Positions 22,080 to 32,691 of a stretch of 64,000 nucleotides of DNA are shown in pieces. This stretch comes from Forficula auricularia. Its lineage: Eukaryota; Arthropoda; Insecta; Dermaptera; Forficulidae. The translations under genes and the position numbers were made by a program. The notes beneath the pieces are model-generated. The model was not told the origin of the DNA. It was given only the letters and a program-made list of their open reading frames with translations, and searched no databases. Where the stretch lies: the NCBI GenBank assembly GCA_024734495.1, contig JALMQS010000102.1:8202986-8266985 (forward strand), read 5' to 3'. Position 1 is the stretch's first letter. Each line of letters opens with the position of its first letter.

Positions 22080-22900
22080 GCTTGTCATGTATTATTATTA
22101 TTAATATTTGTTTGTGATAAAGAGAACATTATCCTTGAAACGATTAGAGTTTCAATTCCTTCTCCACATTGTCCGACCGTAATTCATAATCAACAACAAA
22201 AGGATAGGTTAAAGTTTATCAGCATTCATGCTGCATAAGGGTCACAACAATGATAATAATAATAATTTCGTTATACAATTTGACGGTATTTGTTGTTTTA
22301 ATTGTAATTGAGTTCCAACACAGAACCAACAATCTCACTACGCATATAACTTTTTCCATTGTATTTGCCTGTTTTCAATAGCAGTTCGAAAGGTTTTCTG
22401 TTAATATCAGGTCTTCAAACTGAATTGTCATTAATTTCTCCTTGGTTCATTTGGCATAATACATTCGTCTGATGACTCAATCTCCGATTCGCTCCTGACT
22501 GCCTCACAGCATCTACAAATGATTTGCTTTATATTCTTCTTCGGTGACAATGGGCAGCAATTTATTATTGGACATAACTAGAATGGTTCTTAACAAAACT
22601 GGCAAGCGCATACAAATACATTAAAACCTAAATCAACAGATCATTGAGCAAACGAATTAGTGAGTCACACCGACGCGAATTAATGGTTTCCGAGATTTCG
22701 AAACATTTAACAGAACACACACAGAGCTCTTTTATCTATAATCACTGTACAGTACTTAACCATCAGAAATTTATTGAGATTAAAAATAGGTATATAGTAG
22801 ATGAACTTCAGAGGATCTAATCAACTTTCTAATTCTGAAGACTAAATGATAATTAGAATTTCAATAGAGAAATGAATTTAATACTACAGTCTGGCTTACC
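22080..22900. other. Single-copy spacer
   Basis: (AAT)n near 22245-22262. No recognisable gene or repeat. Confidence 0.35.
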
Positions 22901-22904
22901 AGCT

Positions 22905-24215
22905 TATTTGAAATGAACATTTTCAAGACTCGGTACTCTGTTTACAAATTTTAGTGATTTGGAAATTTTACTTTCACTTAAATCTAAATCGTAATACAAA
23001 TGATTTAATATTGGATGCTTTGCATTTTTCTTCAGCGAACTGTTTGAGCTAAAAAATTGAAACTTGTCTGCGGGGTGCAGTTTATTAATACAAAGATGGG
23101 TGTGGCAAATTTCAGCTCATTTGCTATTTGCTATAACATTACTATATAACTGTTCATTAGCCCACCAAATGACAATTATATTTTTTACTGTTTTTCTTCT
23201 TTATAGAACTAAAAATCTAATAATATTTTTTGTTTTGTAAATAAATACATTTTAGCTCTAGAATGAACTTTTGACTACCTTCTCTTTTTAGTGAGTATAG
23301 GGAAGCCAGATACATATGCACACTTACTCTAACTTTTGAACGAACCAATATAATATTTAATTTAGGATTATCGCATTAATAGAATAGATATTAAATCATT
23401 TTTGATTTAAACATTTAAAGAAATTAAAAAATATATAATTTATTTTATAAAAATATTTTGAATAGCTGTTTCCAGAATCAAAACAGCTCATCGTTATCGA
23501 AACCCTTTTAGTTTGAAAAGGTTGAACCAAAAAGAAGACTAATCTTTCCTCTTTAAAAAATGAAATACATAGTCGTTTCTTCATTTCATTATTGGTGAAA
23601 ATCCCTATAAGGATGATATCTATTTAAGATATATAGAATTAATAAAGTAGCGCGAATTCAATGCGAATTCACCCACCTGACATCAATTAGTAGATAGTTA
23701 ACGCTGTACGAGAATTATTCTCTACAATAAGAATATATTCCATATTTCTAAATTAATTAGTGCCTCTAATGTCTCTGATTTTCGCCAGTGTCCTGAATCC
23801 GGATTGATGCAATGTTTTTTTGATTCGAAAATTCTGTGGAGAAATTTCTTTGAAAATACCTGAATTTTTATCTTTCCTCCCCCTTTTCTCCGCAAATTTT
23901 AATAAATGACATTTTTCTACAAACGAGCAATTACATTTTTACATCTTTTTGAACCAAAAGTTCTGAATCTAGAAATCCCAAGATTTAATCAGCTTTTTTT
24001 TAGTTTTCAAAATACAGACATGTTGAAATCTTAATCAACTATTTGGCTTTCTTGGGTTGATAATTAATGTGGACAACTTAGCCCAGACATACAGGCAGAC
24101 AGAAGAAAAATCATATTTGAAAATTAGTTTTTCCGCATTTCAGACATCATCTCTAAATACGATCAGAAAAAAATGAGTGAATTCTAGATTTAAGAAATGG
24201 TACCGCTAAATATGT
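22905..24215. repeat. Dispersed repeat family Y, long diverged copy
   Basis: CATTTTCAAGACTCGGTAC near 22918 starts a text that recurs at 27281, 29168, 32867, 61300 and 63690. Shared landmarks are a GAACGGTTTGAGCT-like block, an aligned CAGACAGACAGAA-type block and a 3' CATTTCAGACAT. Copies are strongly diverged. Superfamily unknown. Confidence 0.4.
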
Positions 24216-24369
24216 CTAATAGCATCCCAACTTTTTTAAATTAATATAATTATCTGTTAATTGGTAATCACTCTAACCAGTCTAACCTACCATCTAAGAA
24301 TATTTATTTCCTACTTTAATGAAGAAACGTTTTGTCAAGGTTTTAAAATTGTTGTTCGAATTTTAAACA

Positions 24370-24800
24370 TTTTTCGAGATGTATTATATTTGTATTCGTA
24401 GGTGATGAATCGAGGACGATAAAATATCCGGGACATCGTGCGGGATCGATTGCGCTGTTCCATTTGGCCCCCTGCCCAGAAACTACCCTTTGTAGGAGAG
24501 GGTGACAGGGGAGGGTAAGCAAAGTTTCAGCCCCGCACTCTTTTCTATTACAAGATCAAAAACATTTCTAATCCGATTACCATCAGTTACACTTGATAAA
24601 TTGGTACACCCACACACACACACACATGTTGAAAAAATATTTAGATTAGGATAGAAACTGTGCGCTCGCGCCTACACTGGTCTCCGTCTCTTTCTATAAC
24701 GCTCTCTATCATTATCTATCTCTCTAATTTTCTTGTTGAGACTTTGGCGGTGGTCAGATTGATAAACTGGAAAATTCTTGAAGGTTAAGAAATTCATTTA
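24370..24800. other. Higher-complexity single-copy region
   Basis: 24440-24540 is GC-richer than its surroundings (CCCCCTGCCCAGAAAC, GAGAGGGTGACAGGGGAGGG). (CA)n at 24610-24625. No frame of note. Possible regulatory DNA, unproven. Confidence 0.25.
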
Positions 24801-24879
24801 AAAAATTGAACATTGTAGATGAAATAATAACTTATCCGAGAAACGAACTATCAATTTTCTTATATTTAAATATATATGT

Positions 24880-25597
24880 ATACGAGCTACTCCAGGCGTG
24901 CCTTCGGCACTCACTCTACAGCTCGGCCCTCTGGGCTGGCCCAGCGTCTCGGCATTTGATTATTAGGTCTATAATATATATTTGTAATATTTTGCCCCCT
25001 CTTTCGCCCCCACGCACTCATTTTGGCTATTGATTTTTACAGCATACATTTTATATAGTCTTAAAAACTAACATTACAAAATTTGATCTATATCGGAAAG
25101 AGTATTAATTTTTTGCCCCCACTCACATTTTGGGAGGTTGAAATTATCTTTTAGATATTTGCAAATAAATAACTCTCAGTTTTCTAAAGAGTAAATGTAC
25201 AAAAAAGCTAAAAATTTCTATATTTTGCCCCCCCCCCTTTCGCCCCCATACAGTCAATTTTGATAGTTGATTTTTACAGGAATAGTTTCTTAACGTAATA
25301 AAGAATAACTCTACAAAATTTGATCAAGATCGGAGAGAGTTTTAATTTTTGCCCCAACTCACATTTTAGATAGTTGGGAATCGAATTTCAAAAAATCCTG
25401 AAATTACTTTTTAGATATTTGTATTTAGAATTTTATTAAGTAAAAATCAAGTAGATATCTTATCGTTCTTAATTGAAAATGCATAAATAGTGTAAACACA
25501 TTGCAAAGATATTTTGCCCCTTTTGACCCTTTAGGGGTCGAATTTCAAAAAATCCTGAAATTTTTTTTAGATATTTTAATTTAGTATTTTTATAAGT
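24880..25597 (-). mobile_element. Helitron-like element, family 1, copy b (5'-truncated)
   Basis: It shares with copy a (4081-4949) the 3' nested palindrome (GTGCC GAA GGCAC within CGAGCTG ... TAGCTCG) and the internal text through to TTTAGTATTTTTATAAGT. The homology then stops at 25597, so the TC-type 5' end is missing. The 92-codon minus frame across its edge is not a gene. Confidence 0.65.
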
Positions 25598-25782
25598 GTG
25601 TAGGATTAACAAAGTATTGTTTTCATCATAAGCATGTGGTGGAATTATGTAGAGGTAGAATCCTCGATAGTCATAGAAAGGGAAAGTCAGTTGAGACAAG
25701 AGAAACAAAGAGGTTGTCCTCTGCTTGATGCAAATAAACATACACACATATATATCGAGATGATATATCTGTATATATATTA

Positions 25783-25849
25783 TTTATTTGTTTGAGACTA
25801 TCGTTTCGAAGACTTGGTCTTCATCATCAGTCTTTCTTCAATTATAAAT
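25783..25849 (-). ncRNA. Hammerhead ribozyme-like motif H (left arm)
   Basis: Mirror of motif G: CTGATGA, T, GAAGAC CAA GTCTTC, GAAA, ACGATAGTC on the minus strand. One base in stem III differs from motif G (ACGATAGT against ACTATAGT), so its self-pairing is weaker. Confidence 0.6.
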
Positions 25850-25982
25850 GTTTTTCATGGAGTCAATATCATATGGATATTGAAAACTTGGTGTTCCTTC
25901 ATCACTGGTGGTTGACCTGGAACTCGGTGATGAAGGAACACCAAGTTTTCAATATCCATATGATATTGACTCCATGAAAAAC

Positions 25983-26050
25983 ATTTATAATTGAAGAAAG
26001 ACTGATGATGAAGACCAAGTCTTCGAAACTATAGTCTCAAACAAATAAAT
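25983..26050 (+). ncRNA. Hammerhead ribozyme-like motif G (right arm)
   Basis: CTGATGA (26002-26008) is followed by T, then a perfect 6-bp stem II GAAGAC/GTCTTC with a CAA loop, then GAAA (26025-26028). The palindrome ACTATAGT and C give a GUC site at 26034-26036. Stem I pairs GA (26000-26001) with TC (26037-26038) next to the core, and ATTTAT (25983-25988) with ATAAAT (26045-26050) beyond an internal loop. All invariant core residues are present. The extra U after the CUGANGA box is the one departure. Confidence 0.65.
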
Positions 26051-26310
26051 AATATATATACAGATAAATCATCTCGATATATATGTGTGTATGTTTATTT
26101 GCATCAAGCAGAGGACAACCTCTTTGTTTCTCTTTGTGAATCAACAACTCTGCTACTCTCGGCAAAACAAAAACTTTTCAATGAAATCATTGAGGTTGAC
26201 TTCTGCTTGATTCAAATACACATATAGGTACATATACTATATATATAGATTAAGCTAAATTTTTGATTTTACGTTCAAATTGAATAGACTGAAAATGTTT
26301 GCCTTTATTA

Positions 26311-26404
26311 CATGTCGGAGCGAGGCTTATCTCGAGGGTTAGACTAACTGCTCGTCAAGCAAGTTAGTGCTCGGGTTTCCAGGGAGATATGGCCCTCTGA
26401 CATG
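26311..26404. other. Cloverleaf-capable structured segment
   Basis: CATGTCGGAG (26311-26320) pairs with CTCTGACATG (26395-26404) as a closing stem (one G-U). Inside lie CGAG GCTTAT CTCG (26321-26334) and a strong hairpin ACTAACTGCT ... AGCAAGTTAGT (26343-26368), plus a third GC-rich stretch. There are no pol III boxes at tRNA spacing. It could be a structured RNA or the end of a transposon. Confidence 0.35.
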
Positions 26405-26409
26405 CAATA

Positions 26410-27350
26410 TAAACATATTTTCTACTAAAATCACAGAATGTGATCATAGAATTGTGTTTTTGGTTTAAATATATATAGTTTCGCCAGTAAGTTGATTTTT
26501 TGAAAAAATTCCATCTATTTTCTGAAAAAAGACACTCTCATCTTTGTTTTAATTATAAAAATAATAATATTAATAAAAAATAACGAAATAAAAAATTATT
26601 TTCTTTTTCGATTTGCATAAATAAAAAAGGATTAAAAAACTCTGAGTAACTTGTCAAACAAAGTTTACATTTTCATATTAGCTCGATCTAAATATTTCCA
26701 AACGCTAATCTAGATGAATTACTGCAAAAGAAGAAAAATCTCTGTAATATATAGATTCAAATATATAAATGAGGAAGGATTAAGAGGAAACATGTCATAA
26801 TTTGCACAAGACACAGCAGAGAGGTTATATTTAATATTTCGTAATCGTAAATAGCGGCGACTTAATGGAAAGTTAAAATTAACAGCGAGTGTGGGGAGGG
26901 GGTGCAGATGGTCTTCTTTCTACCCTTTACCCTTCCGGCCATCCTACATGGAAAAATTTATTAACCCTTTTTCCTTTAAAGCAATTAACTAATGTAGATA
27001 TCATATTCAGACAAAATATGGGATCAACAAATGCATTCACATCAACAGATTTATAAATAAATCTTTTTCTTCTTCTAAGTCGTCAATTACTGTGCTGCGA
27101 TGTGTTATTTATTTATTTTTTTTATACTCATTCATGGGGAAATACTGTAGTGAGGAATCTGCTGGCTCCTAAAAGCGTAATTTTTAGGGTTTCGTAAAAA
27201 AAATACATATAATAAAATCTATACTTTTTATCTCTTTCAGCATAGCACTTAAACTAAATTGGAAGAAAAGTGAAAACATTTTCAAGAGTCGGTACGCTCT
27301 TTAAAAAATTTGGGCAATTTTTTGTCATCAAACATTATAAATAAAATTTA
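26410..27350. other. AT-rich spacer with a short family Y remnant
   Basis: 27281-27345 resembles the start of repeat family Y (CATTTTCAAGAGTCGGTACG). Nothing else recognised. Confidence 0.35.
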
Positions 27351-27429
27351 GGGAACGCGGTGTTGGTTTATAGTGAAACATTGTTAAAATTAAATTAGGT
27401 TGGAGTTGGTGGTGTTTCACAAGGAGAAA

Positions 27430-27512
27430 AATTAAAATACAAAGATTTTTTAGTTTACTCTATAAATTTCGAACTCTTAACTCATCGTCAGGAGAACATT
27501 GACTAAAGATAA
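27430..27512 (-). ncRNA. Hammerhead ribozyme-like motif E (left arm)
   Basis: Minus strand CTGACGA (complement of 27485-27491), GAG...stem II, GAAA (complement of 27467-27470) and an AT-rich stem III (ATTTAT). Compared with motif F, one base of stem II (AGTTC for AGCTC) and stem III are weakened. Confidence 0.45.
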
Positions 27513-27837
27513 CATGATATTTTGAACAGAATTTATTTTAATTTTAATATGATGGACAGTTATTTATGAGATAGTGTAAATATGAAAGAATTATCAGAAG
27601 GATGGGATGGCTTTAGAGCCGAAAGAACAGATGTAGGGGGACAAAGAACTGGAATAAAGAAAAGATATTTATACTTGGAAGTTGCCGAAAATTATGTATG
27701 TGTTATAAAGGAGAGCAATAAACTATGGAATGCAATGAGGGTGCATAGCGAAAATTTCATCTCTCATTTTCTATTTAAAAAATAAATAAAAATTAAAAAT
27801 AAACCCACCATACACTCTCATCGCACTCCAATTCAAA

Positions 27838-28070
27838 TTAAATATCATTGATTAAGATGTCAATTATTGGTGAAGTTTTGATGTCTGTTTGATTGTTCAA
27901 GATGTTTTGATTAAGGTGTATGGCCTTTTTTATTTCAGCTGACTCCAATAAATCCAATTTCCTACTTTTTGGAATGAAATGTAGGGGGTTGGTCGATGAA
28001 GGTGAATGGTTGTGGTCAAACAAATGTTCTGCAAAAGCCGAGGTATAACTAAGAGGGGGGCATTCGGGTT
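27838..28070 (-). pseudogene. Penelope-like endonuclease C-terminal fragment
   Basis: On the minus strand the frame reads SYTSAFAEHLFDHNHSPS, then NPLHFIPKSRKLDLLESAEI and HLNQNILNNQTD before a stop. The S-A-F-A-E-H-L-x-x-x-N-H block, the LLE-x-x-E-I-K segment and a late N-x-Q-T-D are characteristic of the region after the GIY-YIG nuclease core in Penelope-like proteins. The nuclease core and RT are missing, and an in-frame stop sits just upstream (about 28075). The enzyme would nick DNA for target-primed reverse transcription. This copy cannot do so. Confidence 0.6.
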
Positions 28071-28149
28071 CAAACTATTCACCTGTAATATAAATAACTG
28101 TCCATCATATTAAAATTAAAATAAATTCTGTTCAAAATATCATGTTATC

Positions 28150-28208
28150 TTTAGTCAATGTTCTCCTGACGATGAGTTAAGAGCTCGAAATATATAGAGT
28201 AAACTAAA
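28150..28208 (+). ncRNA. Hammerhead ribozyme-like motif F (right arm)
   Basis: CTGACGA (28166-28172), T, stem II closed by GAG/CTC, GAAA (28187-28190), then palindromic ATATAT and A as the cleavage-site base. Stem I is well supported: CTC next to the core (28163-28165) pairs with GAG (28197-28199), and TTTAGT (28150-28155) pairs with ACTAAA (28203-28208) across an asymmetric internal loop, the layout seen in type I hammerheads of Penelope-like elements. Confidence 0.6.
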
Positions 28209-28299
28209 AAAAATCTTTGTATTTTAATTTTTCTCCTTGTGAAACACCACCAACTCCAACCTAATTTAATTCAAACATTATAAGGTAGAAAGCTGAAAC

Positions 28300-29155
28300 T
28301 TTTGAGAAAGGTTCAGTTTATAAATACAAACTTTTCTGCCAAATTTCAGATCACTAATTTTAACTGTTCATTGTATACTTTCAATTTTTTCTATATTTTT
28401 TAACAGGAAGTTTTAAATCTAGTTATAGCCCAAAACTAGAACATTACTTCGCTGCCAAAAAATATGATGATTTTACTAGTATGTGTCTGATGACGTAGCT
28501 ATGATTAAATTCGTGATCAAACATATTATGAGAATCGGGAAATTAATTAATTATTCAAATATTTACCACCCTTATTATTATTTTGCAATTTACATTATAT
28601 TATAATTTACTAACATCAAATAGTTCCTATTTGGCAATTTGTACACTGTTAAAAAATTGTAAATTTACTATACAAATAGATAGGAAATTTACAAGATAGT
28701 ACCTAAATAAAAAAAATACATATTATATTGGTACAATCACATTAACTCATTGCAAAAATTCAAAAATAAATTGTAACTTGACTTTTTTCTTGAGATGAGT
28801 AAAAAATATGTTGCCAGATTTCAATACTAGTATAAATATTAGTAAAAAGTTTTGAGGCCCGAATTCCCACTTTTTATAGTAAAATTATATAAGAAATTTT
28901 TAACAGTATAGGAGAATATATGTATATATTAACTTAAAATAAATTACACTAAATACTAGCCGAAATATAATGTCAGAATCAAGGCTATTTGGAATGAGGG
29001 GGATAAAAAAAAGGCTAAAATCAACTTAGTTCATCGTTTTAGAAATACAAACAATTTGCATCAAAATGAAGAATATCTTTAAACAATTTTGATTTATATT
29101 AAATAATGTGGCTAATTATTTTAATTAAGCTTATATTTTTGAAGACATTTTAGAA
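28300..29155. other. AT-rich spacer
   Basis: No feature recognised. Confidence 0.4.
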
Positions 29156-29159
29156 AAAA

Positions 29160-29620
29160 AAACGGAAAAATTTTCAAGACTCGGTACACACTCCACAAAT
29201 TTAGTTATTTTTCTCAGTTAAGGGTTTGAGCTTGAATCCTGAAACTTGACAAAGACGTATGGTGTATTAATACGAACTTTGTTCCGAATCAGATCTTAAC
29301 CTATACTCTTTAAAAACCTTTTTCTGATTTTCTGCTTTTTTCAACAGGAACTACAGAAATAGGCCATAATTTAGAGCTATTTTTTATTTTAGAAGTAAAA
29401 AACATTTCAGCACTAAAATAAACTTTCTGCACCCTCTACGTAATTGACTTATTCTGGATATCGGGATTCAGGCAGCCATATACTTAGCACAGAGAGACAA
29501 ATATAATAAAAACGGATTTTTCTCCACTTTTCAGACATTTCTAAACAAGAGTAAAAAAACATCAAATAGATAAATTCGAGTTAATTAAACATTATAGCCG
29601 TACCATGTAAAATAGCTCAC
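29160..29620. repeat. Dispersed repeat family Y, copy
   Basis: TTTTCAAGACTCGGTACACA (29172), GGGTTTGAGCTTGAATCC, CAAGAGTAAAAAA and GCCGTACCATGT appear in the same order as in the 22.9-24.2 kb copy. Confidence 0.45.
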
Positions 29621-30035
29621 GCGATACAGTGAATAGGGAGTGGTAAATATCTAATTTGGACATCATTACTCAGATATAGTATTTATATAGGAAAAGTTTT
29701 AATATCTTATGAATACAAGTTTGGCGGGATATTAATAATTGAATATTCCCTCATTATCATATCAATATACCTATGAAGCTGCTGAATTATAATGAAGATA
29801 TCCATGAACTTTCGAGATTATACGCATTACCAATCATTTGAATTATGGGGAGATTATATTAGATATGTTAAATATGAAATACTTTTTTCTTTATGTTCCG
29901 GGATATTGTATTTTTAACAATGACGAACCATTAAGTAATTTATATAGGTGCAGATTTGCTGCTTCACCGGTTGAGTTGCTTATTAAAAGAGAATTTTCGC
30001 CTGAAAACACTTAGACTAGTTTTGATGAGAAATTC

Positions 30036-30173
30036 ATGATAAGAATGACAACATTTGACCCCTTAATTTTGGAGTCTTTGACGAATGCTTATGAAGTCAT
30101 TCCAAAAGAAAGGCTGAGAGCGTTTGGTGTTCCGGACTCTTCTTGGTGGCTAAGGACCAGCTTGAAACCATAA
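30036..30173 (+). other. Short unexplained open frame, 45 codons
   Basis: From the ATG the frame reads MIRMTTFDPLILESLTNAYE and on to DSSWWLRTSLKP before a stop. Amino-acid composition looks more protein-like than the AT-rich background, and the stretch 30060-30160 is GC-richer. No domain is recognised. It could be an exon piece or a transposon relic. Confidence 0.15.
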
Positions 30174-30778
30174 TTTATCAAATCATTTCGAAATCCCCAA
30201 GAAAATTGAATGACATTATTATTATAGTATCTAAAATAATTTAAATATATATAGAAGTGAAATATTGGAATGGGATCTCAAGAAACAATCTATTTCTAGT
30301 TTTTTAATTGCACTAGCTATTTTAAATTTAACTTTCAATTTTGAACTATTAGCTGATTCAAGATAGTTTTTAACCGACTTCGAAAAAAGGAGGTTGTCAA
30401 TTCAACGGAAAGTCTATTTTTTTTTTTTTTGTTTGAACATTTATTTCTTTTTACCATGTGGACTGATTTCGATGAATTTTTTTTGCATTGGGTTCAGTCT
30501 AGTTCCCGATTGGTCCTGTTTTTTTCATTGGATCTTTTTTGTTATGCATGTTCACGCATAACTTCTTTGTTTATGGACCGATTTCTATGATTCTTCTTTT
30601 ATTGGAAAGGGGGTACTTTAGGGGTGGTCGCATATTAATTAATTTGGTCAAGTTCTGATGATGCTTGATTGTCGATTTCTCTTTACCATTTGGACTGATT
30701 TTGATGATTTTTTGTATTGGGTTCAGTATAGTTGCCGATTGGTCCCGTATAAATTTCATAAAATGTATATGTTTGGCA

Positions 30779-31042
30779 CCGAGGGGTGAACCGGGACCTA
30801 ATATGCTGTACACCTACTTCCACTTGTACTTCCAAATATTTCCAAGTACTTCCAAATATTTCCAAGCACTTCCAAAGATTCCCAAGTACTTTCAAATATT
30901 TCCAAGTACTTTCAAATATTTCCAAGCACTTCAAATATTTCCAAGTACTTCCAAATATTTCCAAGTACTTTCAAATATTTACAAGAACTTCCAAATATTT
31001 ACAAAGAGGTGTACACCTACTTCCAATCGCGGATCACCCCTC
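30779..31042. mobile_element. MITE with CCGAGGGGTGAACC ends, 8-bp duplication, internal minisatellite
   Basis: Ends CCGAGGGGTGAACC and GGATCACCCCTC are inverted. GTTTGGCA flanks both sides exactly (30771-30778 and 31043-31050). A second member is at 60829-60983. An 8-bp duplication fits hAT or P superfamilies. TACACCTACTTCCA occurs near both inner ends. The open frames across it (93-142 codons) are translations of the minisatellite, not genes. Confidence 0.75.
30826..31000 (+). repeat. Minisatellite of TTCCAAATATTTCCAAGTAC-type units
   Basis: About nine units of roughly 18-20 bp alternate TTCCAAATATTTCCAAG and (T/C)ACTT. The regular spacing produces open frames on both strands with repeated FQ/KYF or KCLEIF words. 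Confidence 0.85.
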
Positions 31043-31298
31043 GTTTGGCACCGACTTCAAAAACTGACTTCATGTAATAATTTCATTGTTTAGTTGTAAC
31101 TAAATAAGATATTTATTTTATACCTTTTAGTGCATTTTATTTGATTTTGGAGTTCTTATTATTTTATTTGTTGCATTTAATTTTTTTGAAGTCGGTTTTT
31201 TTTCTAAAAATTATTTTTTTATAACATGTAGTGAAGTGCTAAAATGGATCTTGTTGTGACTTAGCGTTGATACTTCCGTAGAAAATAAATTACGTTAG

Positions 31299-31512
31299 AA
31301 AGATTTTTGAAGTGTTTCGGAATTTTTGTTTACTATATGTGAAGTAGTAGAGGTATTGAATAAAAGAATTCAATTTAATGTGTTAAGGTGTACATTTATA
31401 TATTATGTTTCGGCCCTTTTTGTGAACCTTCATCACCAACTGAGATACAAAAAAATATTACTATTACTTCACATCTAGTAAAAATATAAATTCCGAAACA
31501 ACTCAAAAAACT
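31299..31512. mobile_element. Inverted-repeat element with a degenerate hammerhead-like core
   Basis: Arms TTTTGAAGTGTTTCGGAATT (31305) and AATTCCGAAACAACTCAAAA (31490), with TATGTGAAGTAGTAG / CTATTACTTCACAT inside. On the minus strand GTGATGA, a weak stem II and GAAAC are present around 31410-31435, but the C of CUGANGA is lost. Confidence 0.55.
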
Positions 31513-31519
31513 TCATTTT

Positions 31520-32685
31520 ATAGTTTTTATAGTTAGAAATCAAGTTTTCAACAAAAATTCACGTTTTCTGCTGTTGATAGATTAAAAAGTACCCTAAAAA
31601 GTCATTGCTCTGTACGTTTGTCTATAGGCAATTCGAAAACATAAATCTCAGAAACATGACATTTAAATTTAATAACTAAAAAAGAAAGAAGGCCATTTTA
31701 AATCTTAAATCTTGGTAGATATCTACTATATGTTTGTATTATATGCCAGAAATTCATATAATGACGAGATGGTCCCAAGAGTAATTTTGAAATTTTTTTT
31801 GAAAAAATCCAAACTATTTTTCATAAAATAAAAATTATAAAACACTCAAACATTAGTATTAATGAAATTTAAAATTTAAGTTAATTATCAAAAATCAAAG
31901 GCAGGTTTTGTCCTGCACATTTTTTTATTTTTTTTTTTTATTTTCTTTATATTATATTTAATGTTGTGTGGGTAATGTAATCGTGCATGATATAAGACTT
32001 TTTTCTTCATATTTTCGAAATATCTCAAAAACGAATTCGAATTTTCGGAAATTTTTAAAATATGTCTATAGTATAGGTACTAAACTTTTATTTATTACGA
32101 TTCTCAACACTTCTTGAGGGTAACGGTATGGAGTTATCGTCCTCTAAATCTGGCAACAGTATTAGCTCATATTTGATCTTTGGAATATAGACCAAGCAAA
32201 TTTAATCTAAAAAAATTAATTCCTTAAATTAAAATTTATCACGTTTAGCAAAATTGAAAAAATAAAGTAAAATTTTAGTTTTTAAATAAACATAAAAAAA
32301 ATCAAAATTCAAAGATAAATTAGCTAAATTAAAAAAAATGTAATGATTATTTAGAAATTTTTTAATATATTCTTTTTTACTAACTACATTAATAATTTTT
32401 CAAATAATGTCTTAGATTTAAAACTAAAATCCGAATTAATAAGATTTAAAAAATTCAAATTTTTAAAAATATTTAACATAAAGAATTTTTATTTACTACA
32501 TATAGATTAAAAAAATATAAAATAAATATATATATTTATAAGTATTTTTTTGTCTTCGACATCCTATAAACATCATGAATCTTTTTAATAGTGGATACGA
32601 GTATAAAAAATAACGGTGGAATTTAAATGATACAATAAAAAATCATTTCACGCTTAAATAACTAAATGATGTTCACAGATTAAAA
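31520..32685. other. AT-rich spacer
   Basis: Very AT-rich, many poly-A/T runs. No feature recognised. Confidence 0.4.
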
Positions 32686-32691
32686 CGAATT

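Larger units (their letters stand above)
25698..26135. mobile_element. 440-bp palindrome with a hammerhead-like core in each arm
   Basis: Arms are about 215 bp and nearly identical complements. They run from GAGAAACAAAGAGG inward to GGTGTTCCTTCATCAC / GTGATGAAGGAACACC, with a loop of about 20 bases near 25915. Both arms carry a hammerhead-like motif pointing outward (H on the minus strand, G on the +). The outer end (CCTCTGCTTGATGCAAATAA) recurs as solo ends elsewhere. No coding capacity. Confidence 0.8.
27352..28290. mobile_element. Penelope-like element fragment framed by inverted repeats with hammerhead motifs
   Basis: Inverted arms at about 27393-27566 and 28088-28265 (GGTTGGAGTTGGTGGTGTTT ... 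AAACACCACCAACTCCAACC) enclose about 520 bp. The interior encodes the end of a Penelope-like GIY-YIG endonuclease region on the minus strand (separate entry) and a small inverted repeat at 27727-27834. Each arm carries a hammerhead-like core. Hammerhead ribozymes in the terminal repeats of Penelope-like elements are established in the family, so the combination supports the call. Reverse transcriptase is missing. Confidence 0.65.
30369..31203. mobile_element. Repeat with ACCGACTTC inverted ends, hosting a nested element
   Basis: It begins TTTTTAACCGACTTCGAAAA and ends TTTTTTGAAGTCGGTTTTTT. Inside, a block of about 90 bp (ATGTGGACTGATTTCGATGA ... CCGATTGGTCC) at 30450-30530 is repeated at 30677-30755. 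This ACCGACTTC(A/G)AAAAA text is common in insect genomes, but I do not assign a superfamily. The 264-bp element at 30779-31042 is inserted in it. Confidence 0.55.

Noticed and set aside
27582..27785. 67-codon + frame inside the Penelope-like fragment
   Set aside because: It is opposite to the recognisable minus-strand endonuclease frame and ends in an inverted repeat; no domain.
30665..31093. A 142-codon + frame and 93-codon frames on both strands
   Set aside because: They translate the 18-20 bp minisatellite and the flanking MITE; the periodic peptide has no domain.
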